This document shows, piece by piece, positions 50,958 to 60,074 of a stretch of DNA of 64,000 nucleotides; the stretch's first letter is position 1; the number at the start of each line of letters is the position of its first letter. The notes under the pieces are model-generated. The model did not search any database, had not been told where the DNA came from, and saw only the letters and a list, made by a program, of their open reading frames with translations. The stretch is from M3007 sp043764095 (lineage in GTDB: Bacteria; Bacteroidota; Bacteroidia; Chitinophagales; Saprospiraceae): positions 10,771 to 74,770 of the forward strand of contig JAYUKX010000013.1 in NCBI GenBank assembly GCA_043764095.1, read 5' to 3'. A program made the translations under genes and the position numbers.

Positions 50958-51150
50958 CAGGGCTTTCTTATAAAAATTTTAGGTGCAGCGCACCGTAATA
51001 TTTGTAGCAAAAATCGGCAAAATCAAGGTTAAAGGTGCAGCGTAACGTAACATTAAATTTAATATTGCGGTGCGCTGCACCTTCAAAACGCGGATATCTC
51101 ACCATTGCTACAAATATTACGGCGCGCTGCACCTTTTATAGAAAACCCTG
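50958..51150. mobile_element. CAGGG modular palindromic element, compact copy with 10-bp flanking repeat
   Basis: 193-bp copy of the element at 16051-16460, with ends CAGGGCTTTC and GAAAACCCTG. It has one A unit and one B unit around the centre ACATTAAATTTAATATT, with one altered palindrome (GGTGCAGCGTAACG). It is flanked by GTTCCGTTGT (50948-50957) and GTTCTGTTGT (51151-51160), 9 of 10 identical, a good candidate target duplication. It occupies the gap between TraB-like and ugd genes, with no coding function. Confidence 0.85.
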
Positions 51151-51186
51151 GTTCTGTTGTTGCAAAACTTGGATAAACAACGTTTT

Positions 51187-52500
51187 TTAGCGCACTTTCG
51201 GTCTGCCAACGCTTTGGTAATGAAAACCGCTGGATTTCATTTGATCAAGATCGTATAAATTGCGGCCATCAAAAATCACCTTTGATTTTAAGTTGTTCCC
51301 TACACGCTCAAAATCGGGTGATCTAAACTCTCCCCATTCTGTCATAATAGCCAAACAATCTGCGCCTTCTGTTGCTTCGTACATGCCTTTAGCGTACTTT
51401 ATTTTATCGCCGTAAATGTCTTTTACATTTGCCATTGCTTCGGGATCGAAAGCGACAACATGAGCGCCCAATTCGAGCAATTCGTCAATAATGATTAATG
51501 CTGGTGCCTCCCGAATATCATCGGTATTGGGCTTAAACGCTAGTCCCCATACTGCAATTGTTTTACCCGCAAGTTCATTTTTGTAGTATTTGCGGATTTT
51601 CTTGGTCATTACCCCTTTTTGAATGGTATTTACCTTCATTACCGATTTCAAAATCTTGAAATCGTAGGAATAATCACTTGCTGTTCGTGCCAGTGCTTGT
51701 ACGTCTTTAGGGAAACAAGAACCACCATAACCAATACCTGGAAACAAGAAACGTTTGCCAATACGATTATCGCTACCCATACCAATCCGCACCATATCCA
51801 CATTAGAACCTGTTTTTTCGCAAAGGTTTGCTATTTCGTTCATAAAAGAAATACGCATGGCCAAATACGCATTTGCGGCATATTTAGTCATTTCAGCAGA
51901 GCGTTCGTCCATAAAATAGATCGGATTGCCTTGGCGTACGAATGGTTCGTACAACTGCTTCATTACTTTACGTGCTTTTTCGCTTTTGGTACCGATCACT
52001 ACGCGATCGGGTTTCAAAAAGTCTTCTACCGCTACGCCTTCGCGCAAAAATTCGGGGTTTGATACCACATCGAACATTTTTTTAGGTAGTTTTTTCGCCA
52101 TTATTGCGGCTACTTTCTCGGCTGTACCTACAGGGACAGTACTTTTGTCCACAATCACTTTATAATCGGCAATAATATCGCCTAATTGGTCGGCAACCCC
52201 CATGATATAGGAGAGATCGGCACTGCCATTTTCGCCGGGAGGTGTTGGTAAAGCCAAGAAAATAATTTGGCTTTTGCTAACAGCGTCTTTGAGGTCGGTG
52301 GTAAAATGAAGGCGACCTTCTTTGGTATTACGATCAAAAATAAGATCAAGGCCGGGTTCAAAAATAGGTATATTTCCTGCTTTTAAACTTTCTACTTTTT
52401 TAATATTGTTATCGACACAGATAACATTGTTACCGGTTTCAGCAAAACAGGTACCCGTTACTAATCCAACGTATCCCGTTCCTACTACTGCAATGTTCAT
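51187..52500 (-). CDS. ugd: UDP-glucose 6-dehydrogenase
   Basis: 437 residues. It oxidises UDP-glucose twice with NAD to UDP-glucuronate, a precursor of extracellular and cell-surface polysaccharide. The NAD-binding motif GTGYVG lies at 7-12, the catalytic Cys262 in YGGSCFPKDVQAL and the conserved NPEFLREG segment at 148-155. The C-terminal domain (KTIAVWGLAFKPNTDDIREAP) is complete. Cytoplasmic. It stands alone here with no polysaccharide genes beside it. Confidence 0.97.
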   Translation of the reverse strand: MNIAVVGTGYVGLVTGTCFAETGNNVICVDNNIKKVESLKAGNIPIFEPGLDLIFDRNTKEGRLHFTTDLKDAVSKSQIIFLALPTPPGENGSADLSYIMGVADQLGDIIADYKVIVDKSTVPVGTAEKVAAIMAKKLPKKMFDVVSNPEFLREGVAVEDFLKPDRVVIGTKSEKARKVMKQLYEPFVRQGNPIYFMDERSAEMTKYAANAYLAMRISFMNEIANLCEKTGSNVDMVRIGMGSDNRIGKRFLFPGIGYGGSCFPKDVQALARTASDYSYDFKILKSVMKVNTIQKGVMTKKIRKYYKNELAGKTIAVWGLAFKPNTDDIREAPALIIIDELLELGAHVVAFDPEAMANVKDIYGDKIKYAKGMYEATEGADCLAIMTEWGEFRSPDFERVGNNLKSKVIFDGRNLYDLDQMKSSGFHYQSVGRPKVR

Positions 52501-52537
52501 TTAATTATAAGTTAATGTTGAATAGATGATAGATTTA

Positions 52538-52586
52538 TGGTGCAATGAATACTAAAAAAAATAACAATTTAGTATTCATTGCACCA
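52538..52586. terminator. 19-bp hairpin between ugd and the upstream unknown gene
   Basis: TGGTGCAATGAATACTAAA (52538-52556) is mirrored exactly at 52568-52586 with an 11-base loop. On the minus strand it lies between the stop of the 139-residue gene (52705) and the ugd start. A likely terminator for the former, with no long T-run. Confidence 0.55.
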
Positions 52587-52704
52587 CAAGCCAGCACTAT
52601 GGACGAAAAGAAGCGCAAAGGTAGCGCAACATTGTCCCATTACTACAAAAAAAGATCAATTAAGTTCTATTCAAAAACGGAATAGGGTAAGCATTCCTAA
52701 AAAT

Positions 52705-53124
52705 TTAAAAAGAAATGGTATAACCACCACTTACCTTTGTCACAAGGTATTTTCCAACGGGAATGATGGGGCTTACATTTGCGCCTAATTGGTGCATAAT
52801 AGTATGGTCAAAACAGTGTGCTACAGGAACAGGAAACCATTTGTTTTTGAAAATAGCGCGTTCTGTACATGGCATAATGCCCTCGCTTGCGAAAAACATT
52901 TCGTAATGACCATCATCGTTGATATAAAGTTCCGCACTTGCTTTTCGGCAGCGGCGTTCTTGCTCTTGTTGCGGTGCAGCGTCAATAATGACCCGGCAAA
53001 TGCCGATTTGCATGCAATCTCCTTGTCCTCCGGGAACACCAAAGTGTACATTGCAGGTAACTGATTGGATTGTTTCAACGGACGCAAATCCGAGCATTTG
53101 ATTAAATTCTTTTGCGTGTAACAT
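52705..53124 (-). CDS. Unknown 139-residue protein
   Basis: 139 residues, no family recognised. It has no signal peptide or membrane helix but has several cysteines (VTCNVHFG, GDCMQIGICRVIID, RRCRKAS, MPCTERAIF, VAHCFDH), which might bind metal or form disulfides. Beta-like stretches dominate (AELYINDDGHYEMFFASE; VGKYLVTKVSGGYTISF). It is isolated between ugd and the MORN-caspase gene, with a hairpin after it. Confidence 0.6.
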   Translation of the reverse strand: MLHAKEFNQMLGFASVETIQSVTCNVHFGVPGGQGDCMQIGICRVIIDAAPQQEQERRCRKASAELYINDDGHYEMFFASEGIMPCTERAIFKNKWFPVPVAHCFDHTIMHQLGANVSPIIPVGKYLVTKVSGGYTISF

Positions 53125-53338
53125 AATATTGTATCGGTGTTAAATAAAAAACTGAAAAAATATAGGGGACAGTAATATGGTAGTGTAAAATACAAAACTC
53201 ATGCCAAAATCGCTATTGACTTTTATTTAACAATACATAGCCTTAATAAGGCAATATTTTACCGTTTTAGCGGTTTGTAAGTCACTTATTGATAGACCAA
53301 CGATAAAAAATAACAACAGAATTTACTTTTTATATACC

Positions 53339-55021
53339 ATGATTAGAGTATTTTTTTCCCTAAGCCTTATGTTTTTTATGGTGCAATTGACGCACGCTCA
53401 ATGTGTTTCAGGCAATTGTAAAGACGGAAAAGGCACTTACCTCTATCCGTCGGGGGCCAAGTATATCGGCGAGTTCAAAAATGGCGAGATCTCTGGGGTG
53501 GGTGTTTGCTACTATACTGATGGTAGTAAATTCAGTGGGGAATGGAAACAACGCTTCCCAGATGGCAAAGGCACTAAGACTTACTCGGACGGCACCAAAC
53601 GCACGGGGGACTGGCGTAAAGGCAAGCCTGTGGATGAAAAAGGCAATATTTTGGAAGATTATATTGCCAAAAAGAAAGAAGAACGCACCGACGATGGTAC
53701 CAATATACAAAGTGGATGCTTGGCAGGCGACTGTAAAGATGGTAACGGTGTGTTTGCGTATCCCGATGGTAGTAAATATGAAGGTGGTTTTTCCAATGGC
53801 AAATTCTCGGGGCAAGGTGTTTTTACTTTTGCCAATGGGGATATTTATACGGGTAACTTTAAAAATAATTACCCGCATGGCGATGGTACGCGTACGCATG
53901 GATCAGGTAATCCGCCAGAAACGGGCGAGTGGCGCGAAGGCGAATTTGTAGGCGCAAGCCTTACCGATAATGGTAAAACAGGCTGCTTAGAGGGTAATTG
54001 TGCTGATGGTAAAGGTACTTTTGTTTTTAAAGAAGGTGCTGCACGCTATACCGGCGAATTTAAAGACAACCAACCACATGGCTTTGGTAACTGTACCTAC
54101 GCCAATGGCGACCGCTACGAAGGCGAATGGATCGACGGTGCATTTAACGGAAAAGGTACGCTTTCGCTGTTTGATGGTACAATTATCAGTGGTTTTTGGG
54201 CTGCGGGAGAATATGCAGGGCAAGTGCCTCCCGAAGGCTACAAACCTATTGCAGGCACTACCGAAGTAGTGGAAGCCCCTATAAAAGAACTACCTCCTGA
54301 TACCAAAATTTGGGCAGTAGTGGTTGGTGTGGCTTCTTACGACCACATGCCAGTGCTGCGCTATACCGATGATGATGCCTATCGTTTTTATGCATTCTTG
54401 AAGAGTTTGGAGGGCGGTGCATTACCCGATGAGCAAATCCGGATCCTGATCGATGAAGAAGCTACATTAAAAGGCATTAATGATGCCTTACAAGGTGTGA
54501 TGGATAGTGCGAGGCCAAATGATCTTGTGATTTTTTATTTTTCAGGTCACGGCCTCAATGGCTCTTTTCTACCTATCGACTTTGATGGTTATAATAACAA
54601 ACTCAACCATGAGGACTTAGCCAAAATGTTTAACACCTGCAAAGCCAAATATAAGGTATGTATTGCCGATGCATGCCACTCTGGTAGTCTGATTTCAATG
54701 CGATCGGGCGATCCTGAAAATTCTATTGCGCAATATTATCAAACTTTGTCTAAATCCATTTCGGGCACGGCACTTATCATGTCGTCTAAAGGCGACGAAA
54801 CATCTTTGGAATCCGCGGGTTTGCGCCAGGGTGTTTTTAGTCATTTTTTGATCCGTGGCCTCAAAGGCGAAGCGGATAAAAATAAGGATAAAATTATCAG
54901 CGTACGTGAAATATTTGATTTTGTATATTCTAATGTACGTGCTTATACTGGCAACCGCCAAAGTCCGGTACTAAAAGGTGCATTTGACCCAACAATGCCT
55001 GTGGGGGCTACCAGAGATTAA
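53339..55021 (+). CDS. Secreted MORN-repeat caspase-like (C14) peptidase
   Basis: 560 residues. The signal peptide ends near THAQ (21). Residues 22-300 hold MORN repeats arranged in three super-units, each opening with a C-x-GNC-like motif and DGKGT (CVSGNCKDGKGTY, CLAGDCKDGNGVF, CLEGNCADGKGTF). The caspase-like domain from about 325 has catalytic His404 in FYFSGHGLNG and Cys446 in ADACHSGSL. Such bacterial metacaspase-like proteins cut after basic residues in some cases. MORN repeats usually contact membranes or proteins, so the peptidase may be positioned at the envelope. It appears monocistronic, with a hairpin after it. Confidence 0.9.
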   Translation: MIRVFFSLSLMFFMVQLTHAQCVSGNCKDGKGTYLYPSGAKYIGEFKNGEISGVGVCYYTDGSKFSGEWKQRFPDGKGTKTYSDGTKRTGDWRKGKPVDEKGNILEDYIAKKKEERTDDGTNIQSGCLAGDCKDGNGVFAYPDGSKYEGGFSNGKFSGQGVFTFANGDIYTGNFKNNYPHGDGTRTHGSGNPPETGEWREGEFVGASLTDNGKTGCLEGNCADGKGTFVFKEGAARYTGEFKDNQPHGFGNCTYANGDRYEGEWIDGAFNGKGTLSLFDGTIISGFWAAGEYAGQVPPEGYKPIAGTTEVVEAPIKELPPDTKIWAVVVGVASYDHMPVLRYTDDDAYRFYAFLKSLEGGALPDEQIRILIDEEATLKGINDALQGVMDSARPNDLVIFYFSGHGLNGSFLPIDFDGYNNKLNHEDLAKMFNTCKAKYKVCIADACHSGSLISMRSGDPENSIAQYYQTLSKSISGTALIMSSKGDETSLESAGLRQGVFSHFLIRGLKGEADKNKDKIISVREIFDFVYSNVRAYTGNRQSPVLKGAFDPTMPVGATRD

Positions 55022-55056
55022 GTTTTGTAGTGGAGTTGTTTCGGAAGTTTTACGGA

Positions 55057-55088
55057 TTGTCGGCGTGAGTCGAATCACGCCGACAATA
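55057..55088. terminator. Hairpin between MORN-caspase and T9SS genes
   Basis: Perfect 13-bp stem ATTGTCGGCGTGA / TCACGCCGACAAT with a 6-base loop, between two converging genes; probably a bidirectional terminator. Confidence 0.75.
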
Positions 55089-55109
55089 TTTGCCCAAAGC
55101 CCCTTCCTC

Positions 55110-56816
55110 TTACCTCGCCACAATCACCTTTACTGTTTGGTATTGCGTCCCATTTTGGATACTCATGGAGTAGCAGCCATTGGGCAAATTGTGGTTAATT
55201 TGTTGGGTTTGACCCAAAATAACCTGCTCCAATACTGTTTTTCCGTGCATATCCGTCAGTTTTAATATACTATTTTCCAGTATATTGCCTAACTGAAGCG
55301 TGAATGAACCAGTATTAGGATTAGGCATTATACTGGCCGCCATTTCTTGCTGGTGGGGTTGTAAAGTACCCACAGTACCCGTATTGAGTTTGGCGAGAAA
55401 CATTCCAGCGTTATTTAAGGTGAAAGAACCTATAAAACCGCCAGAGAAATAAGTACCTAATATATACACAAATCCATTTCCGTCTAAGCCAATCATACGC
55501 CCGTAATTAAAGTTTTCGATATTTTCAAAACCACCTTCGCCAAAATGAACTGCTTGTATTGGCACGGTATCTCCTCCCGCTACCACAGCAATATCTGTTC
55601 TTGTTGGAAAAGGAAGTGTTGTAGCGCCCACAGTAATCTCCTCCCCAAATACCCCGGCAGCAAAAAAATCACCACTAGGCTTAACCGCAATGGTGAATAG
55701 CGGATAAGTTGAACTCTCTTCATAACCCACTTCTAGTGCAACATCGGTATTCAGGCTGTCCACACTTAAAATCGTTCCTAAATATGACTTAGTGGTGGTG
55801 GCTATGGTTTGGCCGTCCACGTTCAAATTGCCCGTTACATCGCATACAATATGAGCGTGTTCTTGCGCGTCAATATCCATATCAAGTATATCTACGCCAT
55901 CACCGCTCAAACTTTTGGTCCAAAGTGGCGTTCCATCTGTGTTGTATTTGACAATATAAGCGTTGGTACTTGAAAAAGGAATGGCCGTAACATTGTTATT
56001 AAAAGACAAGGGTACATCTTCATAATTACCACTTAAATAGGCATTACCATTAGGAGAAACACGCAAAATAGTACAAGTTGCCAGACCACTATTGCCCTCT
56101 AATGATCTAAACCAAATCAAATTACCGTCGGATCCAAGCTTTGCCAAGAACTGTTGGTCTGGAATTAAATTGGTAATGGTAGTAGAACTGGTAGGGCTAT
56201 CCTCAAATGTTATTGCAGTGCCGCCATTTAAGCCAGCCACATAAATATTTCCTTGTGCATCGCAATCTATACCTGCTATTTGATGTTTATTGTTATTCGG
56301 CACTTGTATTGCTTTAGCAAATTGTGCTTCGCCATTATTATTGTATTTGGCGATAAAAATTTCATAGCAATCGCCTGAACATGTCCTTGAAAGAGTAATA
56401 TTATTACCAAAACTAAGCAGATTTACGCTGAGCCGACCTGCCACAACTACATTTCCTTCATTGTCGATACCCATTCTTGCGTTTTTTTCAAATACATTAT
56501 CGGCATTAGCAATGATGCTACTTTTCCACAGCAGATCGCCTGTTTTATTATAACGAAGTATCATTAAGTGGTCGTTAGCAGACGTGCTAGCATGCACGAG
56601 CGGTGCTCCATTATCAAAAACTACTGTTGAGGTAAAATCACCAAGGATGGTACAGTTACCACCATTATCAACAGCGAGACTTAATGGATAAACATCACCA
56701 AATTGGGTATTTGCAGGGGTTTTCATCGTGTGTAGCCACTGAATGCTAGACAATTGAGCAGGAGATGGCGTACTAAAAATTAAAAAAAGGCAGATTAGTG
56801 TAAGGAATTGCCGCAT
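55110..56816 (-). CDS. Secreted beta-propeller-like protein with T9SS sorting domain
   Basis: 568 residues. The signal peptide ends near PSPAQ (21). Repeated units of about 55 residues (LMILRYNKTGDLLWKSSI; IAKYNNNGEAQFAKAIQV; IVKYNTDGTPLWTKSLSG) resemble SBBP or NHL-like propeller blades, with DAQGNIYVAG-type motifs. The C-terminus (SIMPNPNTGSFTLQL, LKLTDMHGKTVLEQV, LPNGCYSMSIQNG) is a T9SS sorting domain. Exported and probably surface-attached, of unknown function. A -7 box (56902-56909) precedes it. Confidence 0.85.
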   Translation of the reverse strand: MRQFLTLICLFLIFSTPSPAQLSSIQWLHTMKTPANTQFGDVYPLSLAVDNGGNCTILGDFTSTVVFDNGAPLVHASTSANDHLMILRYNKTGDLLWKSSIIANADNVFEKNARMGIDNEGNVVVAGRLSVNLLSFGNNITLSRTCSGDCYEIFIAKYNNNGEAQFAKAIQVPNNNKHQIAGIDCDAQGNIYVAGLNGGTAITFEDSPTSSTTITNLIPDQQFLAKLGSDGNLIWFRSLEGNSGLATCTILRVSPNGNAYLSGNYEDVPLSFNNNVTAIPFSSTNAYIVKYNTDGTPLWTKSLSGDGVDILDMDIDAQEHAHIVCDVTGNLNVDGQTIATTTKSYLGTILSVDSLNTDVALEVGYEESSTYPLFTIAVKPSGDFFAAGVFGEEITVGATTLPFPTRTDIAVVAGGDTVPIQAVHFGEGGFENIENFNYGRMIGLDGNGFVYILGTYFSGGFIGSFTLNNAGMFLAKLNTGTVGTLQPHQQEMAASIMPNPNTGSFTLQLGNILENSILKLTDMHGKTVLEQVILGQTQQINHNLPNGCYSMSIQNGTQYQTVKVIVAR

Positions 56817-56901
56817 AGTTAAATAGTTTAAAATGAACGAAGTTGGAACACTACAGCATTGGATAAAATACCCCTTGTGTCCATGTGTTTCAATGTAGGG
56901 T

Positions 56902-56909
56902 ACAAAATT
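56902..56909 (-). promoter_or_regulatory. -7 box for the T9SS propeller gene
   Basis: TAATTTTG on minus fits TAnnTTTG, about 85 bases upstream of the start at 56816. No clear -33 TTG. Confidence 0.4.
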
Positions 56910-56962
56910 AAGATAAAAACTGGGAACCTTCTGTTTTTTATTAGAGATTTTGAAAATTAGCC

Positions 56963-56970
56963 TACCTTTG
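56963..56970 (+). promoter_or_regulatory. -7 box for the divergent lipoprotein gene
   Basis: TACCTTTG fits TAnnTTTG, 69 bases before the ATG at 57040. The leader is A-rich. The two divergent boxes lie about 55 bases apart. Confidence 0.5.
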
Positions 56971-57039
56971 TATCATATTATTTTACCATTCTATTAAAAC
57001 CTAAAAACAGCAAGCAAAACTTTTACAATATTACAAAAT

Positions 57040-57573
57040 ATGCACCTAAACATTTACATTTTATTATTAGGCCTACTCATCGCATCCTGCGGCCAAACAA
57101 GCCCAAAAGCGGATAACAATTCACCCGAAACCATAAATAATACAGCACAAGATAATAACAAAGTAACTCAATCGACCGCGAAACAAGTCCAACTTGATAG
57201 CATTGATAAGGCCAACCACGAAAGTGTAATGGCATCGGGAGCGCAGGTAACAAAGGCTTACGTAGATCTAAAAAACGCAAATCGCCTCATCCAATTAACG
57301 GCTAATATGCGACAAGATCATCGTATTTTTGGGTATGAAAAACCCGATACGAAATCTGAACGGCTCTTATTGCTATCTGTATTTACAAGCGATGTGGAAA
57401 ATAATCCATTTGGATGCAAACTAGGCGCATTTTACGATACAAACGGAATGGAAGAAGGCGCAGCCTTAAAATATATTTCAACTACTGGCGATTTTGTTCA
57501 GGCAGCATACGTGGACAAGTCAAAACAATCAACGACTGTTTTTTTTGAAAAAAAATGGATAGTGGTGGAGTAA
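57040..57573 (+). CDS. Lipoprotein of unknown function
   Basis: 177 residues. The lipobox LLIASC lipidates Cys17. A low-complexity N-terminal stretch rich in N, S and T (ADNNSPETINNTAQDNNKV) is followed by a small domain (NRLIQLTANMRQDHRIFGYE; GCKLGAFYDTNGMEEGAA). No family recognised. It is probably surface-attached. A strong terminator follows. Confidence 0.65.
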   Translation: MHLNIYILLLGLLIASCGQTSPKADNNSPETINNTAQDNNKVTQSTAKQVQLDSIDKANHESVMASGAQVTKAYVDLKNANRLIQLTANMRQDHRIFGYEKPDTKSERLLLLSVFTSDVENNPFGCKLGAFYDTNGMEEGAALKYISTTGDFVQAAYVDKSKQSTTVFFEKKWIVVE

Positions 57574-57607
57574 TGAATAAGAGCCCCACCCCTTTAACCC
57601 ACAAAAA

Positions 57608-57646
57608 AAAGCCCCATACGACTCAACAAAGAACGTATGGGGCTTT
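57608..57646 (+). terminator. Strong bidirectional terminator
   Basis: Perfect 13-bp stem AAAGCCCCATACG / CGTATGGGGCTTT with a 13-base loop, between converging genes. As on the left and Ts on the right mean it can act both ways. Confidence 0.85.
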
Positions 57647-57693
57647 CTTATTCAACCTAAGGAACCTTTATTCCAACACCGTTCCTTAAAAAA

Positions 57694-58842
57694 CTATTGC
57701 TTAATCACTGTTACTTTTTGGCTCAACATCGTGTTTGAGTTTGCCAATTGTACTGTGTAAATACTTGTTGCAAAGCGATTAGGTGCCAAGTTTACCTGTG
57801 TATGGAGGGCATTTGCCTGCCATTGTTGGCTATAAATTAATTTACCCGTATTGTCAAAAATAGAGAGCGTACTTTCTTGGTCTAATGCTTTATCGAGGGT
57901 GATATTGAGCACTTCAACAGCCGGATTTGGTGCCAAACTCATAGATGGCGCAACCGTTAAACCCATTTCAGTACCGAGATCATTACGGTCGTTAGCATCG
58001 CAGGTAACGCAAGGCCCTACGCGGTAGCCCATTGCAAAACGGGCGGCGAGTAATTCCTTATTGATCACCATACTTTGGCCGTTATTACACACCATAATTT
58101 TGTTGTTGGAAGGTTTCCATGCACCGCTATAGGCTGCAAAATCCAGCAATTGGCTACAATCTGCAATGCCATCGCGGTTATTATCAATGGCGTCATTGTT
58201 GTTGGGGCATACATCGCATACATCCACTACTTTATCGCAATCGGTATCTGTATCTTCCTCTAATTGGGCAACAGTTATCTTAAATTTGCCGGAATTATCG
58301 GTATAAATGCCATCTGTCACTCCAAGACGAATCGTAGTGGCGGATTTTGGTGCCGGGCGCATACGGTTCAAGTCGATCACAAAAGCGTAGTCGTGGTCTT
58401 TGTTGTACCGAGGTACATAACCCAAATCTGTTTCTTTGCCAGCATCTGTATCATATACCATTTGATTGGAGACATTGCTGTTTTTGTTGAGGTGCAACGT
58501 GGATTGTGTAGTGGCACCCAATTGATAAAAGAGGGAATCTTGCCGAAAGAGGCCTTTGTAGATATAGAAGGCATCGTTGTAGTTTTCGGCAGGCGACTGA
58601 CCTACTCCAGATACCGTGAGCAACACCAAACCTGTATATCGCTTGGAGGTAACTGCGCCTTCGGGATTGGCAAAAGAGGCAACTACGGTTTCGGTATTGC
58701 CATAAGGGATATAGGATTTGCCGCCAATCGAAAATTGTGCTTGGATCGTTTGCGCCAGTAAACCTGTCAATAGGCAGAGGGCAAACAAGATTTTTTTAGA
58801 AAAAATTGGATAAAAAGGATGTGTACTTGTAGCGTTTTTCAT
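57694..58842 (-). CDS. Secreted protein with TSP3-like repeat and T9SS sorting domain
   Basis: 382 residues. The signal peptide ends near IQAQ (36). The N-terminal half is beta-like (RYTGLVLLTVSGVGQSPAE; VIDLNRMRPAPKSA). A calcium-binding thrombospondin type 3-like stretch lies at about 195-230 (DTDCDKVVDVCDVCPNN, NRDGIADC), often a rigid spacer. The C-terminus (SLAPNPAVEVLNITL, LSIFDNTGKLIYSQ, IYTVQLANSNTML) is a T9SS sorting domain. Surface or secreted protein of unknown role. Confidence 0.85.
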   Translation of the reverse strand: MKNATSTHPFYPIFSKKILFALCLLTGLLAQTIQAQFSIGGKSYIPYGNTETVVASFANPEGAVTSKRYTGLVLLTVSGVGQSPAENYNDAFYIYKGLFRQDSLFYQLGATTQSTLHLNKNSNVSNQMVYDTDAGKETDLGYVPRYNKDHDYAFVIDLNRMRPAPKSATTIRLGVTDGIYTDNSGKFKITVAQLEEDTDTDCDKVVDVCDVCPNNNDAIDNNRDGIADCSQLLDFAAYSGAWKPSNNKIMVCNNGQSMVINKELLAARFAMGYRVGPCVTCDANDRNDLGTEMGLTVAPSMSLAPNPAVEVLNITLDKALDQESTLSIFDNTGKLIYSQQWQANALHTQVNLAPNRFATSIYTVQLANSNTMLSQKVTVIKQ

Positions 58843-59033
58843 AGTGAAAATGGTATAAATTTGAAATGAAAAAAGATAAGGAACGCTAAAACTCTAAATT
58901 ATCGTTTTTGGATAGATAAGTATTTTATTTTTCGTTCCTCAAAGATTGCCTTGGCGAAGCATTCAGAAGTAGGTCAAAGATAGTTGGTTTGTAATATTGG
59001 AGGATAGTTTTTTGAGAAAAAATATAAAAAATC

Positions 59034-59077
59034 GTTTCGACTACGCTCAACGACCAAGTGTTGAGCGCAGCCGAAAC
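59034..59077. repeat. GTTTCGACTACGCTCAAC inverted repeat
   Basis: GTTTCGACTACGCTCAAC (59034-59051) and GTTGAGCGCAGCCGAAAC (59060-59077) form an 18-bp hairpin with two mismatches and an 8-base loop. Sequences of this sort are dispersed repeats in many bacteria. The remainder of the gap 58843-59033 is AT-rich without a recognisable feature. Confidence 0.6.
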
Positions 59078-59113
59078 GACCAAGTGCGGTGTACCTTCTA
59101 TACTAAGTGTCGT

Positions 59114-59169
59114 TAGGTTTTGTGCATAGATTTATAGGGACGTTATACGATTTTCACGCACAAAACCTA
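59114..59169. repeat. TAGGTTTTGTGC inverted repeat
   Basis: Perfect 12-bp inverted repeat (59114-59125 and 59158-59169) with a 32-base loop, upstream of the GLPGLI stop on the minus strand. Possibly part of a terminator; function unknown. Confidence 0.5.
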
Positions 59170-59210
59170 GAGAGCCGAAGCACATAGTACATTTACTGTA
59201 TTTACAATTT

Positions 59211-59960
59211 TTAATACCTCAAACCCCAGTATGGCGGCTGTTCTGCTTTCCTTTTTTCGGCGTAATGCTTTTTCAGCATCTCGCGATAGCCATCCTCATT
59301 TACTTTTTTGCCCTTTATTTTCTTTTTGGGCAGAGCCAATTGTTGATCCAATTTTTTGAGATCAATTTTATCCGCACTTATAATCACTGCACCATTATTA
59401 ATATCCACTTCAAGAATAAGTCCAGGCAGCCCGCCAAAACGCTCTGGGCCACCATTCAATGGCAAATCCAAGGCAAACCAGCCCACTACAAGTTCTTTGC
59501 TCAAGGTATCGGTATAAGTAGCATTCATACACACATGTCCGGCCACTTCTTTCATTTCGTTGAGTATTTTCCATTCTGGATAACGAATCGTGTCTTCCAC
59601 AATATATACTTGTCCCACGACGGTCATCACGTCATAAGAGGTGCGTTTGGCAAAGTCGCGTTTGATAAAAAAAGCATCTTTTTTCCAAGAATAATTCCCT
59701 TCGTCTTTTTCTGCCTTTTCTTCCGAATCCTCATATTTGCTTTCGGCGGCATTGAAATACAAATTTGCATATACCTTCCACTCCGAGCGACTACCCCAAA
59801 TGTATTCGTTCCGTTCTTTGGTCTGTTTGCTGATATAGTCCACAGCAGCCAGTTTTTTGGAATAATGCTGTGTAATTAAATAGCGAATCACCCCTTCTTG
59901 GTCTTGTGCAAAAGCAAAAAATGGGCATAAAAAAGCAAATAATACGGTTAGTTTTTTCAT
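59211..59960 (-). CDS. GLPGLI family protein
   Basis: 249 residues from the ATG at 59960 (MKKLTVLFAFLCPFFAFAQ), a signal peptide. Upstream in-frame codons run into the palindromic element and are not used. The defining motif is visible in ERFGGLPGLILEVDI near the C-terminus, in a family of secreted Bacteroidota proteins of unknown function, often linked with TonB receptors or peptidases. A charged stretch (ESKYEDSEEKAEKDE) is in the middle. No receptor gene is adjacent here. Confidence 0.88.
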   Translation of the reverse strand: MKKLTVLFAFLCPFFAFAQDQEGVIRYLITQHYSKKLAAVDYISKQTKERNEYIWGSRSEWKVYANLYFNAAESKYEDSEEKAEKDEGNYSWKKDAFFIKRDFAKRTSYDVMTVVGQVYIVEDTIRYPEWKILNEMKEVAGHVCMNATYTDTLSKELVVGWFALDLPLNGGPERFGGLPGLILEVDINNGAVIISADKIDLKKLDQQLALPKKKIKGKKVNEDGYREMLKKHYAEKRKAEQPPYWGLRY

Positions 59961-60074
59961 TTTATTAATTATCATTGTTTTTTTTGAATTACTAAAGTCA
60001 TGTAAAATGTGGTAAAAGTTGCGTGTTGTATAAATAATGAATGAAATGGTAACTATGCAGTGTTTATTAAAGCA

